Shown: one piece after another, positions 1 through 6,101 of the stretch
How the letters are laid out: every line of letters begins with the position of its first letter
How positions within the stretch are numbered: position 1 is the first letter of the stretch
DNA from: CAVPDE01 sp964580575
GTDB lineage: Bacteria; Desulfobacterota; DSM-4660; Desulfatiglandales; HGW-15
Assembly: GCA_964580575.1 (NCBI GenBank)
Contig: CAZOLJ010000098.1
Span: forward strand, 1-15,214
Length of the DNA stretch: 15,214 bases
Direction of reading: 5' to 3'
Program-made: the position numbers and the translations under genes
The notes under the pieces: model-generated
Told to the model about the DNA's origin: nothing
Databases searched by the model: none
Seen by the model: only the letters and a program-made list of their open reading frames with translations

Positions 1-344
1 AGACATTTCTGGATCTGTTGCTTCAGCCCCGTCATATCAGAGTTTTTGGTCACATACGCCTGGGCAGAGACCGATTTTGAATCAAGTTTGAAAGCAGGAT
101 AGGCCGTGAGCAGTATCACGGGAATCGTCCAGGAATCCTTTCGAATATCCTGAAGAAGATCAAGCCCATTTCGGTTTCCGAGCTTGAGATCCAATAGAAT
201 GAGATCGGGTCTCTGCTCTGCGATGAGCTGGAGAACGCCTTTTCCCCCATCGCTGGAGATCACGTCGTAGCCTTCCTCAAGGAGTTCCTCCTGATAAAGC
301 AGGCGGATAGACGGATCGTCGTCAATGACAAGAACCCGTTTCAT
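1..344 (-). CDS. Receiver-only (CheY-like) response regulator, partial at left window edge
   Basis: Reading leftward from the ATG at 344 gives 114 codons open to the window edge. The N-terminus MKRVLVIDDDPSIRLL is a typical receiver start. The acidic pocket is D8/D9, the phospho-acceptor is D52 in LILLDLKLG, the conserved Thr is T80 and the conserved Lys is K100. Receivers are about 120 residues, so only the last helix is probably missing, but a longer output domain beyond the edge cannot be excluded. The loop after the phospho-Asp reads GNRNG rather than the usual xPxxxG. A strong ribosome binding site (GGAAGGAGG) lies just upstream of the ATG. No histidine kinase is visible, so its partner is unknown. 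Family assignment is firm; the role is not. Confidence 0.88.
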   Translation of the reverse strand, partial: MKRVLVIDDDPSIRLLYQEELLEEGYDVISSDGGKGVLQLIAEQRPDLILLDLKLGNRNGLDLLQDIRKDSWTIPVILLTAYPAFKLDSKSVSAQAYVTKNSDMTGLKQQIQKC

Positions 345-494
345 TTTTCCTGCCTCCTTCCAATCGGTGATGATTCCGCCGGTGCCTGAGGCTCTACCCT
401 GTTTCGTTATCCCTTTTTTAATGGACCGCCTAACAGAGGTGAATGGGGTATTCCCTGTATTTCGGACCGGCGAAGGCCGTATTTTTGGGCGAGG

Positions 495-528
495 TGTTGT
501 ATATGTTGACAACATGAGATCGTGTTGT
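495..528. promoter_or_regulatory. Candidate TA operator: three alternating TGTTGT/ACAACA hexamers
   Basis: TGTTGT at 495-500, ACAACA at 509-514 and TGTTGT at 523-528 are spaced by 8 nt each, giving two overlapping inverted repeats with a 14-bp period. A perfect 13-bp palindrome, ATGTTGACAACAT, sits at 503-515. The array covers the -35 element and spacer of the promoter for the following toxin-antitoxin operon. A DNA-binding antitoxin is encoded in that operon, so autoregulation here is the natural inference. The repeats are directly visible; binding is not shown. Confidence 0.5.
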
Positions 529-534
529 TACTAT
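506..534 (+). promoter_or_regulatory. Sigma-70-type promoter of the TumE/TumA operon
   Basis: TTGACA (506-511, full consensus), a 17-bp spacer, then TACTAT (529-534). The expected transcription start, about 7 nt after the -10 box, falls at about 541-542, on the toxin ATG itself, so the message would be leaderless or nearly so. Confidence 0.65.
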
Positions 535-541
535 CTCCAAC

Positions 542-823
542 ATGGAGCCCAAGCTATTGCTTAATGAGCGCCGTGTCCTTGCTGAAGAAGCTTTCGTCGA
601 AATGGTCGTGTGGAGCTTGCCGTCTCCACTTTCGGGAAGCCCGCACAGGTTCAAGTATCGGCTTGCTCTGCTTGTCAAAGGAAATTGTGTTTTGCCTTTC
701 GACAATGAAGCCGGCAAAGGTGATCACAAACATATACGTGGGAGAGAGGTCCCCTATGTTTTTATCGGTGCCGAAGCGTTGCTTCATGATTTCTGGAACG
801 AAGTCGACCGTTGGAGGTTTTGA
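542..823 (+). CDS. TumE-family toxin (DUF6516-like)
   Basis: A 93-residue protein resembling the 'toxin-antitoxin system TumE family'. Recognisable elements are an N-terminal LLL-ERRVL stretch, an EMVVWSLPSP strand, an FKYRLALL strand, the FDNEAGKGDHKHI block with the family's DNE-GKGDHxH pattern, and a C-terminal helix ending DFWNEVDRW. The DNExGKGDHxH block is the likeliest functional site; the biochemical activity is not something I can state. The gene precedes its antitoxin, the reverse of the classical order. No Shine-Dalgarno sequence precedes the ATG at 542; instead a consensus-like promoter is placed so that transcription would begin at about the ATG. An overlapping open frame beginning at 522 is only the upstream extension of the antitoxin frame. 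Family call is from remembered similarity, moderately sure. Confidence 0.75.
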   Translation: MEPKLLLNERRVLAEEAFVEMVVWSLPSPLSGSPHRFKYRLALLVKGNCVLPFDNEAGKGDHKHIRGREVPYVFIGAEALLHDFWNEVDRWRF

Positions 824-824
824 T

Positions 825-1166
825 ATGCGTACCGTAAAATTAGAAGTGTCTTCTAGAGAGGAGATTAATCAACGATTCCTGCGAGCGTTTAAGGGGGAAT
901 CGCAAAAGGCGGTTATTAGTTTCCAGTCCCCTGCTCTTCTTTTCAAAGTCCTCTCGGGCAAGCGCTGGGAATTGCTCAAGATCATGACCGGCGCAGGTGC
1001 TATGACCATTCGCGAAGCAGCGCGCCGGGCGGAGAGGGATGTGAAAGCGGTGCATGGCGACATCCACGCGCTCTTAAATGCAGGCCTTCTTCAAAAGACC
1101 GAAGACGGCCGCATCGTTTTCCCGTTTGATGCCGTGCACGTGGACTTCCTACTGAAAGCCGCCTGA
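825..1166 (+). CDS. HVO_A0114-type winged-helix DNA-binding antitoxin (TumA-like)
   Basis: A 113-residue protein, the usual partner of TumE toxins. Residues about 45-100 form a predicted winged helix: FKVLSGKRWELLKIM, then AMTIREAARRAERDVKAVHG as helix-turn-helix, LLNAGLLQKTEDGRIVFPF as the wing, and a C-terminal VDFLLKA strand/helix. The start chosen is the ATG at 825, one base after the toxin stop (821-823), with GGAGG at 813-817, seven bases upstream. The frame is open back to 522, but that extension lies wholly within the toxin gene and is not plausible. Likely role: neutralise the toxin and repress the shared promoter at 495-534. The tight spacing and strong ribosome binding site suggest a translational excess of antitoxin over toxin. 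Confidence 0.78.
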   Translation: MRTVKLEVSSREEINQRFLRAFKGESQKAVISFQSPALLFKVLSGKRWELLKIMTGAGAMTIREAARRAERDVKAVHGDIHALLNAGLLQKTEDGRIVFPFDAVHVDFLLKAA

Positions 1167-1192
1167 GTGTCTTTCGGCCAACTGTGGTATCA

Positions 1193-2749
1193 ATGAAACG
1201 AGTCAGCGTTTTGAATGACGTCCTTGGCCCGGTCATGCGGGGGCCGTCAAGTTCCCACACGGCTGCGCCCTTTTTCATGGGCACGATCGCTCGCGCCCTT
1301 CTCGGTGAGGAACCGGCTTCGGTGACCTTTGCTTTTGATCTGAGGGGATCGTTCGCTCAGGTCTATCGCCAACAGGGAAGCGATCTCGGTTTTGGTGCCG
1401 GACTGATGGGTATGGCGATCACAGACGAAAGGTTTCCTCAGGCCTTGAACCTCGCCGCCGAGGAGGGCATTGAAATCAAATTCTCAATCGAACCGCTGCC
1501 TGAAGCTGATCACCCCAACACCGTGGAAATTCGGATGGTCTCCCGAAGCGGGCAGCAACTCTCTGCTTCGGCCCAATCCATTGGAGGAGGGGCTTTTCAG
1601 TTCACGCGGCTGGATCTGTGGCCGATCATGCTCACGGGCAATTCGCACGAGTTGTTTATTGAGACAATGGCAGACACCGAACCTGCCGTGCTTGAATTGC
1701 TCAGCAGCGGCGTGAAACCGCTCGGCGGTCCTCGGCGTCAGGTTCACGGGGATCCTGTCCTCCTTCATCTCAAACTGCGCTCGGCGCTTGATCCAGAAAC
1801 CAAATCGAGGCTGCGAGCACTGCCCGGTGTTTCCCAACTCTGGACCGCTCCTCCGGTCTTCTTCCCTCTTCGAGGGGAACCCCTCTTTGCCAGCGCTGAA
1901 GAAATGCTGGCTCTTGCGGGTTCCCGGTCTTTATCTCTAGGACGGATTGCCTTGGCCTATGAATCAGAGCTCCTTGCCCTTCCAGAGCAGGAGGTCATGG
2001 CGGAAATCGTCCGCCGTTTTGAGGTCATGAGGACGTCGGTGCACCATGGTCTGGAGGGAAAACTCCCGCCGATGCAACTGCTTCATCCTTCGGCGAGGGA
2101 AATCTTCCGTGCTGAAGCAGAATCAAGGCTCGCCGTGGGAGGGATTCACACCCGCGCAGGAGCCAGAGCTCTGGCGGTCATGCACATCAACTCCGGAGGA
2201 GGCGTGGTGTGTGCTGCACCCACGGCAGGCTCGGCAGGCGTGATCCCAGGGGTGCTGGTCAGCCTTGTTGAAGACAAGGGGTTGAGCATTCAGAAGGCGG
2301 CTCTTGCGCTCTGGGCCGCATCCGCCATTGGGGTTATCATAGCCAACCGGGCGACCTTTGCCGCCGAGGTGGCAGGGTGCCAAGTGGAGATTGCTGCGGC
2401 CGGAGCCATGGCTGCTGCGGCGGTCGTCGAAGCCACCGGTGGCAGTGCAGCCCAGGCGGCCGATGCTGCGGCAATCTCCTTTCAGAACACCATGGGGCTT
2501 GTTTGCGATCCTGTTCAGGGAGCAGTCGAGATTCCCTGCCACACTCGCAATGCCGTGGCCGCCTCTTCAGCCTTTCTTTGTGCTGATCTTATTCTTGGAG
2601 GGTACGTTAATCCCATCCCTCTGGATGAAACGATTGATGCGGTTTATGCGGTAGGGCAGATGCTGCCGGCCGAGCTCAAATGCACCGCCCTTGGCGGCCT
2701 GTCGCTCGCCCCTTCGGCCCTAAGAATGTCTGTTTTCCAAAGGGCTTGA
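1193..2749 (+). CDS. L-serine dehydratase (L-serine ammonia-lyase), iron-sulfur type, fused beta-alpha chain
   Basis: Converts L-serine to pyruvate and ammonia using an oxygen-sensitive [4Fe-4S] cluster. From the ATG at 1193 the protein has 518 residues. The beta-domain signature is LGPVMRGPSSSHTAAP (residues 11-26). The alpha domain starts near residue 295 and carries GGGVVCAAPTAGSAGVIPG, with C340 in it. C396, C438 and C449 are spaced 42 and 11 residues apart, the same spacing as the cluster cysteines C343/C385/C396 of E. coli SdaA as I recall it. C438 and C449 lie in GLVCDPVQGAVEIPC. The chain is about 60 residues longer than E. coli SdaA, with extra sequence between the two domains (about 140-290). 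A GTG at 1184 is an alternative start; neither has an obvious Shine-Dalgarno. It begins 26 nt after the antitoxin stop, and readthrough from that operon is possible. Confidence 0.93.
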   Translation: MKRVSVLNDVLGPVMRGPSSSHTAAPFFMGTIARALLGEEPASVTFAFDLRGSFAQVYRQQGSDLGFGAGLMGMAITDERFPQALNLAAEEGIEIKFSIEPLPEADHPNTVEIRMVSRSGQQLSASAQSIGGGAFQFTRLDLWPIMLTGNSHELFIETMADTEPAVLELLSSGVKPLGGPRRQVHGDPVLLHLKLRSALDPETKSRLRALPGVSQLWTAPPVFFPLRGEPLFASAEEMLALAGSRSLSLGRIALAYESELLALPEQEVMAEIVRRFEVMRTSVHHGLEGKLPPMQLLHPSAREIFRAEAESRLAVGGIHTRAGARALAVMHINSGGGVVCAAPTAGSAGVIPGVLVSLVEDKGLSIQKAALALWAASAIGVIIANRATFAAEVAGCQVEIAAAGAMAAAAVVEATGGSAAQAADAAAISFQNTMGLVCDPVQGAVEIPCHTRNAVAASSAFLCADLILGGYVNPIPLDETIDAVYAVGQMLPAELKCTALGGLSLAPSALRMSVFQRA

Positions 2750-2755
2750 TTTGAC

Positions 2756-2812
2756 TCACCACGGCACAGAGAAAAGCAATCCCCCTCCGCATGCTCTGTG
2801 CCTCTGTGGTGA
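2756..2812. repeat. REP-like imperfect inverted repeat between convergent genes
   Basis: TCACCACGGCACAGAG (2756-2771) is complementary to CTCTGTGCCTCTGTGGTGA (2794-2812), apart from a 3-nt difference in length, with a 22-nt loop. The sequence type 'accacagaggcacagag' is one I recall as a common dispersed repeat in environmental bacterial genomes. It sits between convergent genes and could act as a bidirectional transcription stop, although there is no T-run. Confidence 0.6.
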
Positions 2813-2822
2813 ATAGGTGGAG

Positions 2823-3047
2823 CTAAACCTCATCGGAGGGTTCGATCGTAATCTCGTAGTAGGGCATGGAGTCGTTGGATCTGCTTATGATCTCCATTTT
2901 TGGATCGCGGCTAGCCTTGAATTCACATTCTGAACAATCCCAAAAAAGCCATGCTTTACCGATTGCCTCGTCCAGACAGAGCGCATAGCTCGAGCAGAAA
3001 GGATTTCTCTCCCCCTTCCTGTATAAAGGATTTCTTCCCTTTTTCAT
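2823..3047 (-). CDS. Small hypothetical protein with paired cysteines
   Basis: A 74-residue protein with four cysteines in a zinc-site-like layout: C18 and C24 (C-x5-C) and C38 and C41 (CSEC). Between them is a short helix, LDEAIGKAWLFW. The architecture C-x5-C...W-x-C-x2-C resembles small zinc-ribbon-like proteins common in anaerobes, but I do not recognise a named family. The C-terminus is acidic. It begins 57 nt after the end of the next minus-strand small gene (3105-3347), so the two could be co-transcribed. The ribosome binding site is weak (GGGG upstream of the ATG at 3047). Reality as a gene is likely but not certain. Confidence 0.55.
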   Translation of the reverse strand: MKKGRNPLYRKGERNPFCSSYALCLDEAIGKAWLFWDCSECEFKASRDPKMEIISRSNDSMPYYEITIEPSDEV

Positions 3048-3104
3048 GGTAGACCCCGACCTGTCTCATAGCCGGGACTTCGGTAAGATCAGTTCAGAAG
3101 AACG

Positions 3105-3347
3105 TCACATGTAGGCGGGATGAGTCGATGCACTGGCTTCGTAATCCGCTATAATGATCTGCATGGTGTTCTCGTCCAGATCAAAATCACTCCATCCGAT
3201 ATAGCGCAACTTTTCGCTCACTTCTTCATGCGTGATGTCAGGCCTGCCCTTTAAGGTAGCCAGAATATTCTTCATCAGTCCAGGAATCAGCACCGGTTCA
3301 ATACCCTTCTTTTCAAATCTCTCAATTAAAATACTTTTGAGATCCAT
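3105..3347 (-). CDS. Small hypothetical acidic helical protein
   Basis: An 80-residue protein that I do not recognise. It reads as mainly helical: an N-terminal amphipathic helix (LKSILIERFEKKG), a second helix (IPGLMKNILATLKG), a possible helix-turn segment (ITHEEVSEKLRYIGW), then an acidic stretch and a C-terminal helix (MQIIIADYEAS). There are no cysteines and no membrane segment. The ATG at 3347 is preceded by AAGGGTG at a workable distance. The coding-like residue pattern and the ribosome binding site support a real gene. Its neighbours are another small minus-strand gene and a receiver protein further upstream; no function can be inferred. Confidence 0.6.
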   Translation of the reverse strand: MDLKSILIERFEKKGIEPVLIPGLMKNILATLKGRPDITHEEVSEKLRYIGWSDFDLDENTMQIIIADYEASASTHPAYM

Positions 3348-3616
3348 GACATTTCACCCTTGCATCTTTCCCACCGATACCCGGCTGTTGTTTGTTATCA
3401 GTCAATCACGATCATAATTTAATCCTCATCAGGGCCAAGTCAATGCGGCCTTTTGATCCATGGTCCAAGGCATCCTCCCCCATTACGACGAAACATGCTG
3501 ATATTTCGGTAAAATGCTCTGATTCACGATTTCTTCTTTTCCTGTATCCATGGCATTCCCTTAGCAGAGAGAAAAAACCATCCCCTTCCGCCTGGCACGC
3601 ATGCTTGGTCTTCAAA

Positions 3617-3820
3617 TCACAGGCTGGGCGTTGAGGCCATCGGAACAGGAAGCCATCGATTTTGCTGCTCAACTCCATGAAGATAGGGGTAATCCGATCC
3701 CCAGCACTTCAGATACAGCAACGGTTTCCGGGTTTGGGGGTTGAACGATTCCCTTGTTTCCTCTTTTAGAGTGATAACAAACCGGTAAACCACGCGATTC
3801 TCAAGATTACTCGTTCTCAT
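3617..3820 (-). CDS. Possible small protein downstream of the receiver gene
   Basis: A 67-residue frame from the ATG at 3820, preceded by GAAGGAT at good spacing. It contains a plausible beta-rich stretch (NRVVYRFVITLKEE) and a C-terminal WLPVPMAS. It starts 38 nt after the stop of the receiver gene at 3859 and lies on the same strand, so it could be the second gene of that unit. The frame stays open upstream to 3880, but the internal ATG has the better ribosome binding site. I recognise no family. The call rests on the ribosome binding site, strand and spacing only. Confidence 0.35.
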   Translation of the reverse strand: MRTSNLENRVVYRFVITLKEETRESFNPQTRKPLLYLKCWGSDYPYLHGVEQQNRWLPVPMASTPSL

Positions 3821-3858
3821 TTCGATCCTTCTTTCTCCCAACCTAGAGATTTTGCGAT

Positions 3859-4254
3859 CTAAGCGGCACATTTTGTCCACAGCCCTTCCACCAAATCCTG
3901 AATCTCCTCGGCAGTGGATGCTCCTTTGGAAAGAAAGCTGTATGCTCCACTCGCGCGAGCCGCCTCAAGGTACTCTGGAAAATCATAGCTCGTGAGCATA
4001 ATGACATGGATTTCAGGATGGAGCGCCTTAACTCTTTTCGTTATTACCAGCCCGTTTTGATCAGGCAACTTGATATCCATGAAGATCAGATGAGGGAGAA
4101 AACTTTCGACCCTTTCCATCGCTTCGCTGCCGTTCGCCGCCTCATCCAGGAGGATACCAGGGAATCGGGAGGTCAGAAGGCTCGCCAGACTACGGCGAAA
4201 ACCGTCGTCATCCTCAACCAGCATCACCTTGAATCCGCCACACTCTTTTCCCAA
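3859..4254 (-). CDS. Receiver-only response regulator
   Basis: A 131-residue single-domain receiver. The acidic pocket is D15/D16 (VMLVEDDDGF), the phospho-acceptor D60 (IFMDIKLPDQNG), the switch Thr T88 (MLTSYD) and the conserved Lys K110 (FLSKGAS). No output domain follows, so it acts through a protein partner or as a phosphate sink. The start is a TTG at 4254, preceded by GAGGA about seven bases upstream; ATG/GTG codons further in would delete the first beta strand. It is transcribed away from a NarL/FixJ-type regulator whose ATG is 169 bp away. No histidine kinase is present in the window. The receiver assignment is secure. Confidence 0.9.
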   Translation of the reverse strand: MGKECGGFKVMLVEDDDGFRRSLASLLTSRFPGILLDEAANGSEAMERVESFLPHLIFMDIKLPDQNGLVITKRVKALHPEIHVIMLTSYDFPEYLEAARASGAYSFLSKGASTAEEIQDLVEGLWTKCAA

Positions 4255-4312
4255 GAGAAATCCTCGTCCCCACAGGGGAGTGATTGTCCTTTTCTTCTGC
4301 TAACCCGTGCCC

Positions 4313-4343
4313 ACTTTACTGGTGCGGTTCAGTGTGGTAAATA
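4313..4343. promoter_or_regulatory. Possible overlapping back-to-back promoters for the two divergent response regulators
   Basis: Rightward: TTTACT (4315-4320), 17-bp spacer, TAAATA (4338-4343). Leftward: TTTACC (complement of 4336-4341), 17-bp spacer, TAAAGT (complement of 4313-4318). The two use the same DNA, so the -35 of one overlaps the -10 of the other, and TTTAC/GTAAA forms a dyad. The elements are only 3-4 of 6 matches to consensus, so this is tentative. Confidence 0.3.
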
Positions 4344-4423
4344 AGGTCAACACCCCATATTCGAAGCTGGGATCCTGTATATTTTCCTGGATACGTGTAA
4401 GTCTGCACCGGCAGGAGCGACCC

Positions 4424-5080
4424 ATGAAAAAAGTTTTCAACATCGTGATTGCTGAAGACCACACTATCCTTCGGGAAGGGCTGAAGGCCCTCCTCTCCTC
4501 TCAGCAGGATTTGAAAGTTGTGGGCGAGGCTGGCGACGGCCTCGAGGCCATCCGCTGTGTTCAGAGTCACCATCCGGATCTGATTCTTTTGGATCTCTCC
4601 ATGCCTAGAATGACCGGCCTAGACGCGATCAAGGAAATCAAGAGGGTGAACACTGACGCGAAGATCATCGTGCTGACGGTTCACAGCACTGAGGAGTATA
4701 TCCTTGCCACCTTGCAGGCAGGCGCTGACGGGTATGTTCTGAAGGATGCTCACAGCAGTGAACTCATGACAGCCATCCGGCATGTCTTGGATGGTCGCCG
4801 GTACCTAAGTCCGAGCATTTCGGGCACGATCATCGATGGTCTTTTGGAGGGGAAAAAAGCGTCCGCGATTCGATCCGCGTGGGAAACCCTGACCCAGCGG
4901 GAAAGGGAGATTCTCAAGCTGATTGCCGAAGGCCACAAGAACAAGGACATTGCTGACCTGCTCTGCATCAGCGTCAAGACCGTGGAGAAACACCGCGCCA
5001 ACCTCATGGAGAAACTCGATCTCCACAATGTCGCCGCTCTGACCGCTTTAGCGGCCGAAAAAGGCTTGATCAACAGGTAA
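4424..5080 (+). CDS. NarL/FixJ-family response regulator (receiver plus LuxR-type HTH)
   Basis: A 218-residue transcription regulator. The receiver domain covers residues 5-120: E11/D12 in the acidic pocket, D57 as phospho-acceptor (LILLDLSMPRMTG), T85 and K107. A linker follows, then a LuxR-type helix-turn-helix at about 153-212, with LTQREREILKLIAEG, NKDIADLLCISVKTVEKH (the recognition helix region) and NLMEKLDLHN. The start is the ATG at 4424, with GCAGGAGCG upstream; the frame extends to 4307, but that N-terminus does not match the family. It is divergent from a receiver-only regulator. Likely a DNA-binding output of a two-component system whose kinase is elsewhere; targets are unknown. 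Confidence 0.95.
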   Translation: MKKVFNIVIAEDHTILREGLKALLSSQQDLKVVGEAGDGLEAIRCVQSHHPDLILLDLSMPRMTGLDAIKEIKRVNTDAKIIVLTVHSTEEYILATLQAGADGYVLKDAHSSELMTAIRHVLDGRRYLSPSISGTIIDGLLEGKKASAIRSAWETLTQREREILKLIAEGHKNKDIADLLCISVKTVEKHRANLMEKLDLHNVAALTALAAEKGLINR

Positions 5081-5140
5081 TTGGTCTCAACCCCCTAACG
5101 GTTCATCTCATAATTTGTTCTTTCCTCGATGCAACATCAG

Positions 5141-5170
5141 ACCGTACGGTTTTCTGGTCAGGTCTTGACC
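5141..5170. repeat. Palindrome plus short inverted repeat upstream of the thiol-disulfide operon
   Basis: ACCGTACGGT (5141-5150) is a perfect 10-bp palindrome. GGTCA (5156-5160) and TGACC (5166-5170) form a 5-bp inverted repeat with a 5-nt loop. The text 'ggtcaggtcttgacc' resembles a sequence I recall beside REP-associated transposases in related bacteria, so it may be a REP remnant; alternatively it is an operator next to the promoter at 5174. Confidence 0.35.
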
Positions 5171-5173
5171 CCA

Positions 5174-5202
5174 TTTACACAGATCTTCAAATCCTTTATA
5201 TA
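5174..5202 (+). promoter_or_regulatory. Sigma-70-type promoter of the DsbA-like/radical SAM operon
   Basis: TTTACA (5174-5179), a 17-bp spacer and TATATA (5197-5202). The predicted start at about 5209 leaves a leader of some 15 nt that contains the GGAGGAG ribosome binding site just before the ATG at 5224. Confidence 0.5.
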
Positions 5203-5223
5203 GATATAAACGGAGGAGTTCCG

Positions 5224-6087
5224 ATGAAAACGAAACGTGCTGTTTTTGTGATCCTATTCTTATCAATAGGGCTTGGTGTTTACGCCTCGAGTCATGCGGA
5301 AGTGGAAATGACCATCGCCAGGACTCTGACGCTTGAAGAGACGCCTCTGGACACCGCACTTTCAGCCAGCGGAAAATACATCTTTGTTCTCACAGACAAG
5401 GGCAAAGTGCTGGTCTACACGCCGGACGGAAAGCTGAACGACACGATACCGGTCGACAAATCCGTTGACTCCATCAGGCCCGCTCCCCCCGGTGCCAGGG
5501 AGGAAATTCTTTTCCTGGTGAGTAGCAAGAAGAAAACCGTTCAGCTTGCGGTCCTCGAGTTTGTGCAGGACATCAATGTCACAGGCTCGCCTTTCAAGGG
5601 GACGGCAGACGCACCGGTGACCATTGCTCTGTTTACCGACTTCCAGTGCCCTTACTGTGCGAAGATTGTGCCCCAGCTCAACGAGGTACTTGAGAAAAAC
5701 AAGGGCAAGGTAAAACTGGTCTTCAAGAATTTTCCTCTAAACACTCACCAGTTCGCCAGGAAGGCAGCAGCGGCAGCGCTCGCGGCAGGTAAGCAGGGGA
5801 AGTTCTGGGAACTCCATGACCGCCTCTTTCAGAACTACAACCGTCTGAATGACCAGGTAGTGCAGGAGCAGGCCCAGCAACTCGGACTCGACATGCAGAA
5901 GTTCGAAAAAGACATGAATGATCCTCAAATCGGCCAGGTGATCAATCAGGATTATCAGGACGGCCTCAAGGCCGGGGTGAGAGGGACTCCGACAATCTAC
6001 GTGAACGGTTCTCTCTTGCGCAATACCAACCTGGAGGGTCTTCAGGCGGCCATAGACAAAGAACTAGATAAGCGAGGAAAGAAGTAA
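5224..6087 (+). CDS. Secreted DsbA-family thioredoxin-fold protein with an N-terminal beta domain
   Basis: A 287-residue protein expected in the periplasm: residues 1-25 are a signal peptide (basic KTKR, hydrophobic core, Ala-containing cleavage area near SSHAE). Residues about 30-115 are strand-rich with one recognisable propeller-like blade (GKYIFVLTDKGKVLVYTPDG). Residues about 118-285 are a DsbA/DsbG-type domain with the redox motif CPYC at 142-145 after TDFQ, the cis-Pro loop GVRGTPTIYVNG and a helical insert. Likely a thiol-disulfide oxidoreductase; its substrates are unknown. No DsbB- or DsbD-like partner is seen. The start has an excellent ribosome binding site. It is followed after 14 nt by a radical SAM gene, so the two are probably co-transcribed, although a functional link is not obvious because the partner is cytoplasmic. 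Confidence 0.9.
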   Translation: MKTKRAVFVILFLSIGLGVYASSHAEVEMTIARTLTLEETPLDTALSASGKYIFVLTDKGKVLVYTPDGKLNDTIPVDKSVDSIRPAPPGAREEILFLVSSKKKTVQLAVLEFVQDINVTGSPFKGTADAPVTIALFTDFQCPYCAKIVPQLNEVLEKNKGKVKLVFKNFPLNTHQFARKAAAAALAAGKQGKFWELHDRLFQNYNRLNDQVVQEQAQQLGLDMQKFEKDMNDPQIGQVINQDYQDGLKAGVRGTPTIYVNGSLLRNTNLEGLQAAIDKELDKRGKK

Positions 6088-6101
6088 GCAGGACTGGTCT
6101 C

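Noticed and set aside
522..824. Upstream extension of the antitoxin frame
   Set aside because: It overlaps the toxin gene throughout, starts inside the promoter spacer, and the antitoxin ATG at 825 has its own strong ribosome binding site.
3412..3678. 88-codon minus-strand frame
   Set aside because: No ribosome binding site, no domain pattern, and it overlaps the better supported small frame at 3617-3820.
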